Position numbers and translations under genes: made by a program
Notes under the pieces: generated by a model
Seen by the model: only the letters and a program-made list of their open reading frames with translations
Told to the model about the DNA's origin: nothing
The model's database searches: none
Assembly (NCBI GenBank): GCA_014529385.2
Contig: CM043942.1
Coordinates: 110,109,641-110,173,640, forward strand
From: Adiantum capillus-veneris
Taxonomy: Eukaryota; Streptophyta; Polypodiopsida; Polypodiales; Pteridaceae
Direction: 5' to 3'
Length of the DNA: 64,000 nucleotides
Shown: piece after piece, positions 34,929 through 47,109 of the stretch
Layout: each line of letters starts with the position of its first letter
Numbering within the stretch: position 1 is the stretch's first letter

Positions 34929-35292
34929 TCATACGGTCAAGAGAAACTCTTCTTCTACATCAGAAGTTGCCTTGAGACCTAGTCTTTGGCATATGGTATT
35001 ACATTTATGAGAATTGTAAAAAAGTTCAAACCCTTTTTCTCCTAAGTTTGTTCGCGTGAAATGAAGCACATCTTTGGTGTGAATTGCAAGGTCACAAAAT
35101 AAAAATGCTCGTGTATCCACACTCGAAATTTGGACTCCTTGTAGGTCAGTCACCATAATAGTCCCTTCAGAGCGTTCATGAGTCCAATGAGAAAAGGCCT
35201 ACATCAACATCAAATTAGTAGAATTTTATCCATAAGACTTGACTAAATTACAGTAAGGCTAGAATAAAGAATGGATTTGGGGGGAAGTGGGT

Positions 35293-35332
<40 letters not shown>

Positions 35333-37192
35333 CGGGGGGGGTTTGTGTGCACTCACTTGTAATGTATCTATGTAAGCTCCCTTGCCATTGACATAACCTG
35401 CATTGCTATTGAACCTCGTACAAATTCCCTTCAGTACCTCCTCCATGTTGTAGTACGTACTGGGTTGCAATCGCAAGGCCGACACACCAGTAAATGCAAC
35501 CTAATGTTCACAAACTATGGAAGGCAATGACAACCTCTTCACTTAAGTAGAACGCACTCTGCCTTGTTAGCCTTTACGTCGTTACATAGGTAATTTGTGT
35601 GTATTATGGTTTATTCCAACCCTTGGTAATTTTTCTGTATTGTGTTTCATTCCAACCCTTGGAATGACTTCATCCACTTCTTCTACCTCACCATATTGCA
35701 AAACAAACAAATTAAGAAGGGCAAACATGTAATGGAAATTTTAAGCTCCCGAGAGAAGCATTTGTGTTGCCTTTCAGTGCTAATAATAAAACTTGAGACC
35801 TTCACACACAAGAAGTTTAGGACAAATTCTCACAATAATTCCCACATTGTGACTTACCTCAACATCATGAGCTTCTGTGAGGGAGGCACCGCATACCTAG
35901 CTAGGTAAGATTGGGGGCAAGGGACCGCCTGCCCGATGGGGGGGAACCGGTAGGTCCCTGCCCCCAATCGTACCTAGCTAGGTATGCGGTGCCTCTCAAG
36001 CAGAAGCTCATGATGTTATGCATTGTATGAAAAACATTGAAAAAGACTTTGTTTTCCTACATGAGAAAATTTCTAAATCTTCTTGTGACACACACACACA
36101 CACATTCTTTGTGAAATGTAAGTCACCTTCTTGGCTTCTCGAATATTGCGGGTGCAGCGGTCAAACTCCTCGGCAAATTGAGAAGAAATGGCCTGCACTT
36201 CCATTTGCTCTATGTACTTTTCTTTGGCATGAACCCTCAAAGTATCTGCACCAAGACGGTCCTTGAATCTCTTCACCACCATAGTCTTCGTCTCATATTC
36301 ATGGGTCACTATTTGCGCATAGAATGGCCATCGAGAGGCCCCATCATTGCTAAAGGGATGATGCCCCACTTTTACTTGCACACATTCTGTTTTCTCCAGC
36401 TCCAAAGGTATCCCTTTCTCTATGCACCGTAACACTTCATCAAGGTTATCATATCTTCTGAGCTTGTATACCTCGCCGTCTTGAGCATCGAGTGAGCCCC
36501 AATCTGGCGTTGCTGCCTGTACATCGCAAGGCACAAACCTCACATTTGAAAGATTCATTCTTGCAGAAGATAATGTGCTCAGACTTTGAGATATGGATGA
36601 TTTGCATGCCATCGCTACTTTCGTAGGGATGTCCTCAATATACATGCCTTTGAAGTCATCCTCATAAATCCAACTACTATCTGCTGCAGATCCAGCCGCT
36701 CTCTTGAACTCTTCAAGCATCTTGTCCGTTGTTGCTCGAACATGTAGGAAGGTATATGTCGATATTTTGCAATCCTTGCGAAGATTGTGTAGTAGCTCGG
36801 CGATGTCACGGCCATGAAGGTCGCCATGACAAGGGGCATCTGCGATGTGGTATACCACTCTATTATGAGCAGTCCAATCAAGCTTGGCTAGTGCCTGCAA
36901 GCCACTGAATACGTCCTGAGCAGTGTCTTGAACGCTCTTTGTTCGTACACAAGAAAGGGCCTCAACAAATGTGCTCATAGAGCCATGAAAGCTTGCTGTG
37001 AAATTGCAACTGATGCACCTCTTCTTGGCCTTGTAATCTCGGCTAAAAACAAACGCAACACGGCAATGGCTGTCCGGGTATGCATCAGATATACTGTGGA
37101 TTATCTGAAGGATTCTTGTCTTCACCACCTGTTAATGATGTTCGGAAAGTAAACTGTTAAAGCAAATATGCCATGCCCTCCCCCCCTCCCCA

Positions 37193-37285
<93 letters not shown>

Positions 37286-37867
37286 TATATCTGTGAGGAG
37301 CACATCACATGCATGTAATCAACAGAGTACTACCTCAAGGTAACTACGCATGCTGTTGGTTGCATCAAATAAAAAGGCCAAATCAAGCGCTTGTGCAGCG
37401 CGCAACATTTGATTGATCTCACTCGTTCTAGAAGCCCGAGCACTAGCCTTCAACTGAGCAAGCTCCTTCCGTAAAGCCTCCATTTCAAGCCAGCTGGTCT
37501 CATAGCATGTTTCCAGCGGCCGGGGGATATTCAAGAAAGGAGTACTGGAACCAGCTGGTTCTTGCTTGATTACTTTCTGACCACTTCTAGCGAAGTGCTC
37601 TGCAGTCGGGGAGGCACCCTTCTGCACGACTTGTATTTTGCTGCATGCTGGGCTTGAGGGAGTTCTTGCAAGCCGCCGCCCAGTTGTGGATGCTCCCAGC
37701 TCTTCCTCAACAAGCAGCCACCTCTGTTTTGGTGTAGTTCTTATGTTGTCGTCTTCAGCTTCATTAGAAGCCTCCTTCAGGGAAGCCGTGTGCGGCGTAG
37801 TGACCCTGAGGCTTGAAGATGGAAGAGGTGCAGGAAACGGATCCACACGACGGCGTTTCTCATCCAT
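34929..37867 (-). CDS. vWFA-alpha-kinase gene, four exons, 649 residues, apparently intact
   Basis: Exons: 37867-37334, 37128-36127, 35500-35357 and 35198-34929. All introns are GT-AG and phase 0, and the joined frame is open for 649 codons. ATG at 37867 is followed by a basic, Ser/Pro-rich N-terminus. A von Willebrand A domain begins near residue 160 with the metal-site motif DATNS (D168, T170, S172) and continues with HIADAPCHG (D275). An atypical alpha-kinase domain runs from about residue 430: [26 protein letters not shown] (ATP-binding Lys about 464), [19 protein letters not shown], then VTDLQGV (catalytic Asp about 578), TNLG, and the zinc ligands AIH, H-x-C and C in SHKCNTICQ (H600, H624, C626, C630). 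Family knowledge: VwkA-type alpha-kinases phosphorylate Ser/Thr and in Dictyostelium act on myosin regulation. The substrate here is unknown. Intron 1 holds an 85-bp CT/GA tract, intron 2 a foldback element, intron 3 a poly-C tract. Confidence 0.87.
35295..35341 (+). repeat. Poly-G tract in intron 3 of the kinase gene
   Basis: 38 G, one C (35333), then 8 G. On the gene (minus) strand it is a C tract starting 15 nt after the 5' splice site of intron 3 (GTGAGTGCAC at 35356). The plus strand, which is the transcription template, has strong quadruplex potential. Confidence 0.95.
35807..36087 (+). mobile_element. Foldback element copy 3 (281 bp), in intron 2 of the kinase gene
   Basis: Termini CACAAGAAGTTTAGGACAAA and AAATCTTCTTGTG form an imperfect terminal inverted repeat. 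Internal arms 35863-35925 and 35952-36016 are near-perfect complements over about 60 bp (shared core GCATACCTAGCTAGGTA and CCCCCAAT) around a ~26-bp loop. Flanked on the right by an (AC)n tract that blurs any target duplication. It lies wholly inside intron 2 (36126-35501), so kinase pre-mRNA would carry its hairpin. Confidence 0.8.
37198..37282 (+). repeat. (CT)n tract in intron 1 of the kinase gene
   Basis: About 42 CT units inside the 205-bp intron 1 (37333-37129). It is GA-rich in the transcript. Confidence 0.95.
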
Positions 37868-38403
37868 AGGCTGTTGTTGAGGCCTGCAGCCTCAATTGAA
37901 AAGACTAGCTAATAATAATTATACATGCATCACCACTACTGAATAACACAGCATTTAAGACGGAAGTCGACGTGCGCTCAATCCACTCGGACAAGGAGCC
38001 ATGTCACTAAGGCCCCTGTCACACTGGGACAGGCGGCCACATCCCTTTTTTGAAGGCAGCCAGGCAAGTGCAGTCACATTGGGCCATTACAATGTAGAAC
38101 GTCCGCATTTCATGTTGTAAGAATAGAAGACATGCATTTTCTAGCCGCAACAACGTGCGGGTCAATTTAAAAGTCAAGGTTTTGATGTTAAGTGTCATTC
38201 TTTTTGCATCCATGGCTCAGTTTGAGCATGACGATGTATTTTTTATGTTTCTAATTCAGTATCGTTGAGTGAGTGCTGTTGAAAACAAAAAAATTAGAAA
38301 TTAGAGGTAAATCTTGAAATTTGTAGGTGGAATTATATGTTTTTTTGGCAATGTTGTGGTTGTCCTAATCTTCAAATTAAATTATACAAGTGTGTGGTCT
38401 GTC

Positions 38404-39794
<1,391 letters not shown>

Positions 39795-39809
39795 AATTGC
39801 CATGCTTTT

Positions 39810-39840
39810 CTTGGCCGCAGCAACGCGCGGGTCACATACT
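39810..39840 (+). mobile_element. Helitron-like 3' terminus
   Basis: GCCGCAGCAACGCGCGGG, a short GC hairpin, then TCACATACTAG followed by T. Plant Helitrons end in a GC hairpin a few bases before CTRR and insert between A and T (established). A decayed relative, GCCGCAACAACGTGCGGG, lies at 38143-38160. The 5' TC end and any Rep/helicase gene were not found. Confidence 0.45.
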
Positions 39841-40025
39841 AGTTACAACTAATGCGCCTCTTCTTGGCCACACGAGTACAGTGTTTCTCATCCATATTGT
39901 CGATGCCTGCAACCTCAATTGAAACGACTAGCTGATAATAATTATACATGCATCGCCACTAGTGAGTAACACAGACAGAAGGCGACATGCGCTCAATCCA
40001 CTTGGAAAACTAGCCATGACACTAA
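39841..40025 (-). pseudogene. Truncated duplicate of the kinase gene 5' end
   Basis: On the minus strand, the promoter/5' UTR of the kinase (37868-38012) recurs at about 39890-40025: GACTAGCTRATAATAATTAT, then CCTCAATTGAAA, and a TTTCTCATCCATA start-codon region at 39885-39897. It then jumps to a piece of kinase exon 2 (ACTRATGCRCCTCTTCTTGGCC, parent at 37010-37031). The rest of the gene is missing. It abuts the Helitron-like terminus. Confidence 0.7.
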
Positions 40026-40204
40026 CTGACACCTCCTTTTGGGAGGTGGGATCGACATCTCAAGATTGTCAGTTGATCGTGGCTATTGGATTGCCTAGGG
40101 AATGCAAAAGGTTATTTCGATTAGAGTGGGATTAACTCTACCCACTAAGCTATCACATACTCACTCAAAGGGGATGTGTGTGTTAAGATTATTAATCACA
40201 TTAT

Positions 40205-40360
40205 TGCGGTGAAGTTCACACTTAGTTCACGTCGAGCTCACAACAAATTTGGTGTGATATACATACCTTCCCAAGTTCACACCAAGGTCACACTTAGTTC
40301 ACATCGAGTTCACACCGATATCACAAAAAATTTGGTGTCGTGCACATACCTCTCGAGTTA
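40205..40360 (+). repeat. Degenerate direct repeat, ~80-bp unit
   Basis: Two copies with CACACTTAGTTCACRTCGAG, AAATTTGGTGT and CACATACCT (about 40215-40268 and 40290-40352), rich in GTTCACAC words. No coding sense is seen between 40026 and 42540 apart from SINE-like heads. Confidence 0.6.
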
Positions 40361-40689
40361 ATTACACTTAGCTCACACCTAGTTCAAAAAACGATCCGAC
40401 GACTCGGATTGCATCTGCCTCGCCACGCCTAATGTGGGCCATTCATCCTTCCTAGGGGTGTGCCAATTAGTGACGAGGGACAACGAGCCTCAGCACTAAA
40501 GGGCAGGGGTGTGTCAATGAAGCCCCAGCCCTGGGATCCACGATGTTGAACTCAAGGCGGTAGTCATGAGACACGTAGCTCCATCAAATTTTATAAAAAT
40601 TAAACTAGGACAAATTTTGTAAACGGGAACAGGGGGACACGCGTCCAAGTTATTTATGATGCTTTTATTTGTCATGGAGTTCAAATCAT

Positions 40690-40757
40690 GCACGCGAGCG
40701 AAGTGGTTAGAGCGCCAGCTCACGGAGGGAGGCCCTGGGTTCAAACCACGGGAGCGC
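40690..40757 (+). mobile_element. tRNA-derived SINE-like head
   Basis: GCGAAGTGGTTAGAGCGCC matches a Pol III A box and GGGTTCAAACCACGGG a B box with part of a T stem, 44 bp apart, as in tRNA genes. The anticodon arm is not clean, so it is a SINE head or tRNA pseudogene. Confidence 0.5.
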
Positions 40758-41094
40758 AAGCAGCCCTCGCATTTTTCATGAGCATCCATCCGCCTTGAGA
40801 TTCCCGCCTTGAGTTCACTATCGTGGTGCCCATGGCCGAGGCTTCATTAAAGACCGCATGCCCTTTAGTGCAAGGGGACACAAGAAAAAGTATTGCAGTG
40901 AACATGACCTGTCAGCCCGAATCTTGGGCACACGTAGCTCGTTTCTTACCTTAAAAGGGTCGTTCAACCATGTCACTATCTTACACGGGTGAATCGAGAG
41001 GGGATCAACCGTTGGAAGCACGATCGCTGTTGGATGCGATTTTGTAAATTTGAGGAATTACATAAATTTGAGGAAGCACGTAAATTTGGTACGT

Positions 41095-41160
41095 GCCACC
41101 ATACTTGAACCCACGACCTCCGCCTTCAGACCCATGTGTCCTAACCACTTCACCCCCGCG
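41095..41160 (-). mobile_element. tRNA-derived SINE-like head
   Basis: On the minus strand GTGAAGTGGTTAGGACAC (A box) and GTGGGTTCAAGTATGG (B box) are spaced as in a tRNA. It shares GAAGTGGTTAG with the 40690 head, in the opposite orientation. Confidence 0.5.
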
Positions 41161-41847
41161 TCTTTTTTATGAATATGGCACTTTTTGTAAATTTGAGTTT
41201 AGTTTTTGTAAATTCAGGCGGCCAGATCAATGACCCACCGCGCGTTGAAAGTGACCCCCACCATAGATCCCTTCCCCCCATGCTTGTGTCATATAGAGAC
41301 GAGGGTCATTTAGTTGATGGAATCAATTTTGTTGGCATACTATATAGTGACAGATAGAGTTACAACCCCATTGGCAACATTTGCTTAGCTCACGAAGCAG
41401 TGGTTCAGCCCCGCTTGTGTGAATGCGCTCTTGTTCTTGTAACAACTTGTCAACAACGCTTTCCCATCCCCTCCTCTCTGTTTGACACGCCCTAACATTG
41501 AGGGCATCAAGGATGGGGGTGTATCTGACGGCTTGCTCATGTTAGAAGAGCTCGCAAGCCAATAAGGTCTCTTCCCACCATGCAAACGGCTCTTGGCCGA
41601 TGCCAGGAAACAGTAATACGGGAGGTGTGACTTTGGAGGGCTGTCAATGGAAAGCTTATTGACTGTAATACACGGGCATAACAACCATGTGGCATGCCAT
41701 AGATGGGTTCTGTATGTTTCCCATTGTAATCCAATGTCGTGGACTCGCATATGCGTAGTCTATCTATGCGTGGACTTTTGTGCCATTGATCCCATCACCT
41801 CCCCCTCTTTAATGCATTGTGTTACTTAGAGCTTGTTGAAATGTAGG

Positions 41848-41875
41848 GTTGGTTGCCAAAATGTTGGCAACCAAC
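41848..41875 (+). other. Perfect 12-bp hairpin
   Basis: GTTGGTTGCCAA and TTGGCAACCAAC are perfect complements around a 4-base AATG loop. No T run follows, so nothing identifies it as a terminator. Confidence 0.7.
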
Positions 41876-42540
41876 AACCAGCCCTAGTTACACTCTCGTG
41901 GAGATTGTGTTCTTTCTAAGTAGCGATCTTTTATAGCCTCTTCTTTTCTGCACAAAACTATTTTTGAGGGGTTGTATAGTACACTTCAAAGAATCTTTAC
42001 AACAAACACAAAGTGGAGTTTGTTTTTTTCTATGGTTTCCTTGCTTGCTCCACCCCTTGGGTATGGAGCAAGCTTGCAACTAGTTCGCAGCCAATGCTCA
42101 ATTTTTTTTTTGAAACTTCCCATTGTGAATGTTAAGAGCTTGCAACTGGTTGCGAACATGTTCACAACCACAGGTCCATGTGAAATGGCTCTTAGCATTG
42201 AGTCTCTGCTACCTTGATTGTTTAAGAGTCGGGTCCCTAAGGATACTAGTGATATGAGTGTGTGACATGTCCTCCAAAAGGAAAAGGGAGAGAGGGGAGA
42301 GAGAAGAAAAGACACCTCAGTGTAATGACATGCTTCATGGTCGCATACATGCATTTTGAAGGTGTATAGCATTATGCTTATGTGGATAAATAAATTTTCT
42401 TATGTGGATAAATAAATTGATGTCCTCCCTGGTCTCCTTGCCTCATGACACTAAGTAACACATAACATTAAAGAGGAGGGGGTAAGGGGTTCAAGGGCCG
42501 GGAAGTCCACGGACGAAGGTCGGGGAGATCGCAGCTAGAC

Positions 42541-42813
42541 ATGGGCCCTGTGGTGGAAAATCTCCGAGCCAAGCACAAAGCAATGGAGCTTAATACTCCA
42601 ATTGACTTGCAGTTCTTGGCTGAATCATACAAGAAACTCCCGATAAAGTATTATGATGCTCTCAAAGCCCTCAAGAAGAAGCAACAATCTCACAAGACAG
42701 AAAACTACTGGGTTATACGAGATGGCGAGCAAGTATTTTTGAGCAACAAAATAAATGAGCGAGTCTCTTTAGAAATGTCACTACTAAGTCAAACAAATCT
42801 AAAACTACAATGA
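42541..42813 (+). CDS. Hypothetical ORF, 90 codons
   Basis: MGPVVENLRAKHKAMELNT, then IDLQFLAESYKKLPIKYYDAL and KTENYWVIRDGEQVFLSNKI. Composition looks like real protein (lysine-rich, balanced) and there is no low complexity. I do not recognise the family. The stretch ATGGCGAGCAARTATTTTTG near 42721 also occurs at the 3' end of the 9.2-10.3 kb gypsy RNase H (10276-10295), so this may be part of a repeat rather than a host gene. Confidence 0.3.
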   Translation: MGPVVENLRAKHKAMELNTPIDLQFLAESYKKLPIKYYDALKALKKKQQSHKTENYWVIRDGEQVFLSNKINERVSLEMSLLSQTNLKLQ

Positions 42814-43405
42814 TTATTTACACGTAATATTTTGGTTGCTACAAAAAACAAATTTATGCTCAAAAAAGAAACTCATCTTGAAGTTGAAAATATTGTACAC
42901 TTGAGGGAGCAATAAAGATGCTTGAAAATCAGTAAAATTAGACCTGCAAAACTTTCCCAAAGGTAAATGTAGCATTAAGCACATAAGGAGAGAGAACAGA
43001 GAATCCATGTTGTCCCTTCAATCTTGACATTACAACCACCCTTTTCCTTCCTCACCTTGTCATGGATGCTACATTGAAAATCCATCTCACTCCACTTCCC
43101 AAGATGCCCCAAGATAAGAAGAGCATCTTTGAGATGAGGATGATTGATGTAACATACAACATGACTAGCAGTAGGATGCAATGAGGTAGCCGACAAGGGT
43201 GGGGTGGTGTCTAAACATTGCCAAGGCACCAAGGTAAGGCAATATAGAGAGCGAGAGCGAATAGAAACGTGCATCGCACTTAGCTTCAGGGTAGAGGTAG
43301 AAAGTGCAACATTACTTCTTGTGGGCAGTAAACATTGGCGTGGTAGAGGTTGGCCCTGGTGCCATAGACCATGTGAGGGAAAGATGGCCATGGTAGAGTA
43401 AGTAC

Positions 43406-43667
43406 TGAGGTGGTCCGGGGTGGGCAACAAGAAGAGCAACCTCTAGACACCCTTCAAGGCTCCCGTGCTGCTCAATGGGGCTGGGGCACAACACAACACA
43501 AACCAAAACAACAAACCCACAGCCAAATCCCAACTACACAAGGGGCACCACCTAGTTTAAGAGCGAACTAGGACGCAAAAGAGGAGAATCGTTAGAGCAA
43601 CCCACAAACAAGCAAGGAATTTACACTAACCCTAACACCAATGGAACGCTCTCACACACTAAAACAC

Positions 43668-43747
<80 letters not shown>

Positions 43748-46058
43748 TGGTGTACAACTTAGCTTCAACTTTATATTTTGCACAAAAAGAAACTTAGAGC
43801 TTGCGGAATCAAGTGACAAGATTTGGTTATAGCATCACTAGCACATTGTCTTAGGGTTATGGGAGCCCTCTCACCATCCACTCTCTTACAATGGTAGCCA
43901 AACAATAGCCAATGAATCACAAGCAACAAAACAACAACCTTCAATGAAACAAGCCACCTTATGAAGCTGAATGAGTTTGCCAAGCCAAATTGGAGGAGAA
44001 GCGTGAGCTTTTGGACATGAATTGCACCCAAAACTACCAATTCATTGATGTTGGGGTAGATACAACAATGGTAGGAAGAATATCTTCTACTCGCACTCAC
44101 TCAAACTAGCTCAAGCTTTTCTATGCACCAAGGTGATGGTGTATAGGAAGCTTACTCTCTCTTTACAACCAAGATAGAACTGGCGTGTGGTACGCTCAAT
44201 CTTGTGTGCAATGGTATAGTCATGTCTTTTACAAGGAGGAATGGGTTCTATTTATAGGTTTTAGAAGCCTTGATTAGGATTAAGCCTAATCAATTTTATT
44301 AGGAAAGATCAAGGATTATGAATTTTTATGAATTTCAAATGAGAATGGGGTCTCTCTTTTCTCTTGAGTCACATGGATGTGGGCTCAAGTAAGAGAATTA
44401 TTGATGTGGTGAAAGGAGAGAAACTTCCATGGGAGTGAGTGAATTTGGTTTACTTGTGCGGTTGCCTACTCCATATGTTGATAGTGTGGGTTCATTTTTA
44501 CAAGAGAAGTTAGTTGTTAGTGGTAATAATCACTAGAATTGTTAGTGATACATTTACAATGGGTAGGATGAGTTGATTTGATGAAGGAAGAGGGGTGAAT
44601 TAAAAGAGAATCATTGAGATGGTGAAGCTTTGAAGAAGCTTAAACTCACCCTTGTGTAGATTGTGGAAAAAATGACTGCTGGTCTTCTTCTTCTTCTTCG
44701 CTTCTTTACGCCGCCGCCACGGTTGACCACCAGGATGAAAAGAGGATTTGTTGATGAAAAATCCTCAATTTGCAGAAGTTATCATGGTTAAGATGCTGAA
44801 TTTTAGATATTTTTAGGAGAGGTAAATGAAATTGTAACATAGAAGCAATAGAGAGAGACATGGAGAGGGTGTATGTATGTAGAGGTTCATAAAAGAACTA
44901 TAGGGATGAGAGAGAAGGGTAATGGTGAAGAGGGTGGGAGAAGCCATGGAAATTGCAGGTTTGAGTGAGGGAAGGAGAGGGAGGGATGTGTAAGAGTGAG
45001 TAGGTGTGTGGAAGGGTGAGAGAAGACTAAGGGCTACTTGTGAGAAAAGTGGGCAGATTGGGGTCCACTCAAAAAATCATAGCTCACCGCTGGTAGCTCC
45101 AAAAATCATGAAAAAATTTGAGGTGATTATTCAGAGCGTGGGCTACATTTTCTCTTATCACCACCGCTCCAAATTTCGAGTGGAGATAGGTGCCAAAATT
45201 CTCACCAAAAAGCCTGTTTTTATGCCTGCAAAAGTCTTTTAGTGGCCCCCTCCTTTGTTGAATTTGTACAATGCATCCAAGAGTGAGCCCCTCCTTTGTC
45301 ATATTATAATACAAAGCATCCAAGTTGCCCTTGACCCATGCATGAAGGAGGATTATTGATGAATAAAGAAATATATACATGGTGGGACTAGTGTATGGAC
45401 TATTCATGGACTTTAGCTCAATGAGCACATGGTGTTAGAATAATGAGTAGAAATAATAATAAAAATATAGAGGAGTTATGGATATGGAAAGGTATTGGAA
45501 TCATATGATATGGTCCCTCCTTGAATTATTTTGGATGAAAGAGGAAAAGGTATGCAAGTAAATAATATAATAAACGTAACCAATGAGTAGAAATCATTTT
45601 TTTTTTCATGAGGGTGAGGGTGAAAATGTGGGAGTGATTTGTATAAAGAAAAAATATGAGGTTAGAGTATGTACATATTGGCAAAAAATATAATTATGGT
45701 GTAAGAGGATGAAAGAAGGTGTACATAGGTTTAATAAAACACAGACCTAAGTAGAAATATTTAAATAAAATACCAAAATAATTATAAAAAATCCCTATAT
45801 TTAGGCCATATATACAATGAAATATTTACACACAAAGAGGCCATAATATACTTTTATTTTTTATTATTTTTATTTTTTTGGCTCAACTAACCCAGTGACT
45901 AGCTAACTGAGGGTTTTTAAGAAGATATGGGAAAAGCCCCCTAACTCACACACGCCTATGTAAAGTGAAATGGTAGGGATAGCCATAGCGTTTGGGTGAA
46001 TTTGGTAGGGTGGAGTAACTTACTATGGCATTTATGGAGAGCCGAAAAACGGCTATCA
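43406..46058 (-). repeat. 3' LTR of Tat element (2,653 bp)
   Basis: Ends TGAGGTGGTCCGGGG and GCCGAAAAACGGCTATCA. Same content as 51967-54595, with a longer GA tract (43671-43748). ORFs such as 45084-45428 recur at 53619-53963 only because the LTR is duplicated. Confidence 0.9.
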
Positions 46059-46059
46059 T

Positions 46060-46072
46060 TAGCCCTCCCCCA
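46060..46072 (-). other. Polypurine tract of Tat element
   Basis: On the minus strand CTGGGGGAGGGC lies immediately before the 3' LTR start TGATAGCCG. Confidence 0.7.
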
Positions 46073-46086
46073 GGATGATGGTATAT

Positions 46087-47097
46087 TCATGTACCATCAT
46101 AAAGCATCTTTTCCAAAGAGAGTGCTTCAGAGTCCTTGACGAGATCTTCATTGTTTGGCCCCTCAGAATTTTGGCTGGAGTTACACTCATACTTCATGTA
46201 ACAATACTTACATGAGACTGCGGGCTTTGGACAGATCTTTGGTAGATCCTTTGGTAGAAGGCGATTCAAATAGGGCTTCAAGCGATACCCGTTTACCTTC
46301 CTGGAGTGCTCTTTACCATTCAAGTCCATGAGCTGATAGTAACTAGAATTGAAAGCCTTCTTGACTATGTATGGCCCTTGCCATCTAGTTTCAAACTTGG
46401 CATCAAAACGATTGTCAAGTCGATTGTCATACCTTAGCACAAGCTCTCCTTCCTTGATGCCTTTGTCCTTCAGTTTCTTGTCGTGCGTTTCTTTCGCTTG
46501 TGTGGCTTTCCTCTTGTAGCACTCGTATGCTGCTTCTCTTTTCCACTCAAGCTCCACTAACGTAAGAAGTCGATCCATCCATACCTCTTGATCATCTTTT
46601 GCTCCTTTGCCATGAAGTCGCATTGTTGGAATGTTAAGCTCGATAGGTTGCAAAGCCTCTTGACCATAGACCAAGTGAAATGGTGTGAACTCCGTGGCTT
46701 CCCTATATGTGGTTCGATATGCCCACAAGGCACCATCCAAGAAGTCATCCCATAATTTTGTCTTGTTTTGCACCATCTTTCTAATGATTCCTGCAATGAC
46801 ACCATTAACCTTCTCCACCAAACCATTTGAATGTGGGTAGTATGGTGTGCTATGACGATGTAGAATGTGAAGCTCTTCACAAACTTCTGTGAGCAAGCCC
46901 TTCCTAAACCCTGGACCATTATCAGAAACAATCTCCAAAGGTGTGCCAAATCTGCAACAAATGTGATTGTACACAAACTTGCTAACTGTCCTCTCATTCA
47001 CTCTTGCCACACTTTGAGCTTCCACCCACCTAGTCATATAGTCTACAGCCACTAGAATGTAGAGTTTACCATTTTTTGTCCTAGGCAGAGGACCCAT
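46087..47097 (-). CDS. Integrase of Tat element
   Basis: 336 codons, uninterrupted. The DDE core reads YILVAVDYMTRWVEAQSV (first D), VSDNGPGFRKGL (second D), HSNGLVEKVNGV (E), with 35 residues between D and E, the standard spacing. The C-terminus has the GPYIVKKAF and GYRLKPYL blocks of gypsy integrases and no chromodomain. It catalyses strand transfer of the cDNA into host DNA. The zinc-binding part lies upstream in 47313-47110 and is separated by one TGA at 47112-47110, where the frame otherwise continues (FEK, stop, DIDAMGPLP). Confidence 0.85.
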   Translation of the reverse strand: MGPLPRTKNGKLYILVAVDYMTRWVEAQSVARVNERTVSKFVYNHICCRFGTPLEIVSDNGPGFRKGLLTEVCEELHILHRHSTPYYPHSNGLVEKVNGVIAGIIRKMVQNKTKLWDDFLDGALWAYRTTYREATEFTPFHLVYGQEALQPIELNIPTMRLHGKGAKDDQEVWMDRLLTLVELEWKREAAYECYKRKATQAKETHDKKLKDKGIKEGELVLRYDNRLDNRFDAKFETRWQGPYIVKKAFNSSYYQLMDLNGKEHSRKVNGYRLKPYLNRLLPKDLPKICPKPAVSCKYCYMKYECNSSQNSEGPNNEDLVKDSEALSLEKMLYDGT

Positions 47098-47109
47098 AGC
47101 ATCAATGTC

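Noticed and set aside
40690-40757. Functional tRNA gene
   Set aside because: A and B boxes are present, but the anticodon and acceptor stems do not pair cleanly.
42975-43439. 154-codon minus-strand ORF next to the Tat element
   Set aside because: It begins inside the LTR and crosses the insertion point, so it cannot be an old gene frame.
45084-45428. 114-codon ORF that recurs at 53619-53963
   Set aside because: Its conservation is explained by LTR duplication; there is no protein-like conservation beyond the DNA identity.
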